Shown here: positions 6,332 through 7,399 of the stretch, one piece after another
How positions within the stretch are numbered: position 1 is the first letter of the stretch
Layout: every line of letters begins with the position of its first letter
DNA from: Thermococcus sp.
Lineage (GTDB): Archaea > Methanobacteriota_B > Thermococci > Thermococcales > Thermococcaceae
Assembly (NCBI GenBank): GCA_011050175.1
Contig: DRGF01000183.1
Location: 1 to 7,399, forward strand
Reading direction: 5' to 3'
Length of the DNA: 7,399 nucleotides
Notes under the pieces: generated by a model
Databases searched by the model: none
What the model was told of the DNA's origin: nothing
The model's input: only the letters and a program-made list of their open reading frames with translations
Made by a program: the position numbers and the translations under genes

Positions 6332-7399
6332 ATGCGAAAAATAAGCTTCCTGATGGCGTTCTTAATAGTTGGGTATGTTCTTGGTATATGGAATTTTTTG
6401 GTTCTACCGAAATACTACATAACCTTCGGGCTCAAGGGATTCCTGGTTTCACTTATCCCGATGCTCCTGGCGTTTTTCCTGATATACAGCGAGGCCGAGA
6501 GCACCAAGAAGACGCGCTATCTCATATACGAGTTTTTCTTTAAGATATCCCGGACTCCAGCAATGATATTCAGCCTGCTGATGTTCCTGATGATAATGCT
6601 CGGCGTCACCACGTATTACTCATCCTACGGCCTCACCATCGCCCTCGGGATAAGCTCAAAGTACATCCCTATCCTGGCCGTTGGGACGCTGCTGCTCTCC
6701 TTCCTGATGCTTATACTGGCGAAGGGCAGAACCCTCGAATTCATCTCGGTCGTCTCGATAATCTTCGTTCTTTTCGCCCTCGCTTCAGCGTTTTTGATCA
6801 AGAACCATGCCCTCAGCACCGTCACATCCCCGCCTGCCATCCGGTACATGAACAACGCGGTGTCCTCGATAACGTCATTTAACATGCCCCTGACCATGAA
6901 GGGAGTCCTTTACATGCTCGTTTCCGTGCTTACCTCCCTCGGCCTCGGTACCGGAGTCTACTACGTTATCGGAAGCTTCGCCCCAGAGGAGCTCGACCTG
7001 AGGAAAGTTCTAGCGGCGGTTTTCGCCCTCCAGATAATCCTAAGTTTCGCCGCGGCTTTCACCGTCGCCTACTCCCTCGGCGCGGCGTATCATGCAGTCG
7101 AAAAGGCATTCCAGAACCCGAACATCCCCGCGGAAGAGTCCATGGAACTTTTCACAAAGTTCAATGATCTAAAGGATTATACCACCAACGCCGACAGGAG
7201 TCCTATTGAGTTTATAGAGGTCTTCTACTCAATACCCTCTGTTCTAAGGGGCAGTGTGTCCAACGACACGACCCTCATAGTGCTTCTGATGCTGTCCCTC
7301 TATCTGGCGGGCCTCACAACCATAATCATCCTCATCGAGATTGGAAGCCAGATGGTCTCAGAGGCCATGCAGCTTGGAAGAAACAGGAGCCTGGGAATA
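6332..7399 (+). CDS. Divergent neurotransmitter:sodium symporter (LeuT-fold) family transporter, C-terminus missing
   Basis: The first 356 codons are present and the frame is open to the window end. Family members carry amino acids or related solutes into the cell, driven by sodium. About eight membrane segments are visible, near residues 4-27, 34-53, 76-100, 112-130, 136-157, 189-214, 224-250 and 312-340, so three or four of the usual 11-12 lie beyond the edge. TM1 reads GYVLGIWNFLVLP (14-26), matching LeuT GNAVGLGNFLRFP, with G18 and N21 kept. TM3 has a Tyr pair (Y95, Y96) near LeuT Tyr108. TM6 is unwound-like, SLGLGTGVYYVIGSF (202-216), matching LeuT TLSLGFGAIITYASY. The Arg of the extracellular gate is V24 and LeuT Gly26 is W20. 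The loop of about 60 residues before TM8 fits extracellular loop 4. Substrate and sodium coupling are unknown. Confidence 0.75.
   Translation, partial: MRKISFLMAFLIVGYVLGIWNFLVLPKYYITFGLKGFLVSLIPMLLAFFLIYSEAESTKKTRYLIYEFFFKISRTPAMIFSLLMFLMIMLGVTTYYSSYGLTIALGISSKYIPILAVGTLLLSFLMLILAKGRTLEFISVVSIIFVLFALASAFLIKNHALSTVTSPPAIRYMNNAVSSITSFNMPLTMKGVLYMLVSVLTSLGLGTGVYYVIGSFAPEELDLRKVLAAVFALQIILSFAAAFTVAYSLGAAYHAVEKAFQNPNIPAEESMELFTKFNDLKDYTTNADRSPIEFIEVFYSIPSVLRGSVSNDTTLIVLLMLSLYLAGLTTIIILIEIGSQMVSEAMQLGRNRSLGI

Noticed and set aside
6625..6897. Minus-strand open frame of 90 codons opposite the transporter
   Set aside because: The plus-strand frame shows matching LeuT-fold segments on both sides, so the antisense frame is a shadow.

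Overview
The window looks like chromosomal DNA of a hyperthermophilic euryarchaeon of the order Thermococcales, most likely Thermococcus. The evidence is archaeal BRE/TATA promoters, GGTGAT and GGAGG ribosome sites close to the starts, very short intergenic gaps, a tungsten aldehyde:ferredoxin oxidoreductase family gene, an archaeal Nep1, and charged proteins rich in Glu, Lys and Ile. The family calls are read from protein motifs; no database search was possible. I see no mobile element, CRISPR array, tRNA or rRNA.

Layout. Position 1-434 (-) is the N-terminal part of an AOR-family tungstoenzyme, running off the left edge. A 139-bp divergent promoter region with a perfect 8-bp inverted repeat separates it from an acetamidase/formamidase-family protein (574-1875, +) that carries a Cys4 zinc-ribbon-like insert. 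Next is a NOL1/NOP2/Sun RNA m5C methyltransferase (1956-2885, +), apparently transcribed without a leader. It meets, tail to tail with an 11-bp gap, a two-gene minus-strand operon: a degenerate calcineurin-like metallophosphoesterase (4449-3871) followed by an unrecognised 324-aa protein (3871-2897), joined by a one-base stop/start overlap. One palindromic TATA element at about 4471-4480 appears to serve this operon and also a plus-strand operon: a saccharopine dehydrogenase-like oxidoreductase (4508-5596) overlapping by 23 nt the rRNA pseudouridine methyltransferase gene nep1 (5574-6233). The right end (6332-7399, +) is an incomplete, divergent member of the neurotransmitter:sodium symporter (LeuT-fold) family.

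Together the genes are a mix of housekeeping RNA modification (Sun-family MTase, Nep1), amino-acid or amide and aldehyde metabolism (SDH-like, amidase, AOR family) and transport. No gap exceeds 140 bp. I do not find a clear new multi-gene defence or mobile system. The most unusual items are the phosphoesterase that has lost both histidines of one metal site, its tightly coupled partner of unknown function, the divergent LeuT-fold transporter lacking the usual extracellular-gate arginine, and two leaderless-looking genes that share a CCCTCCCC pyrimidine block between TATA and start.
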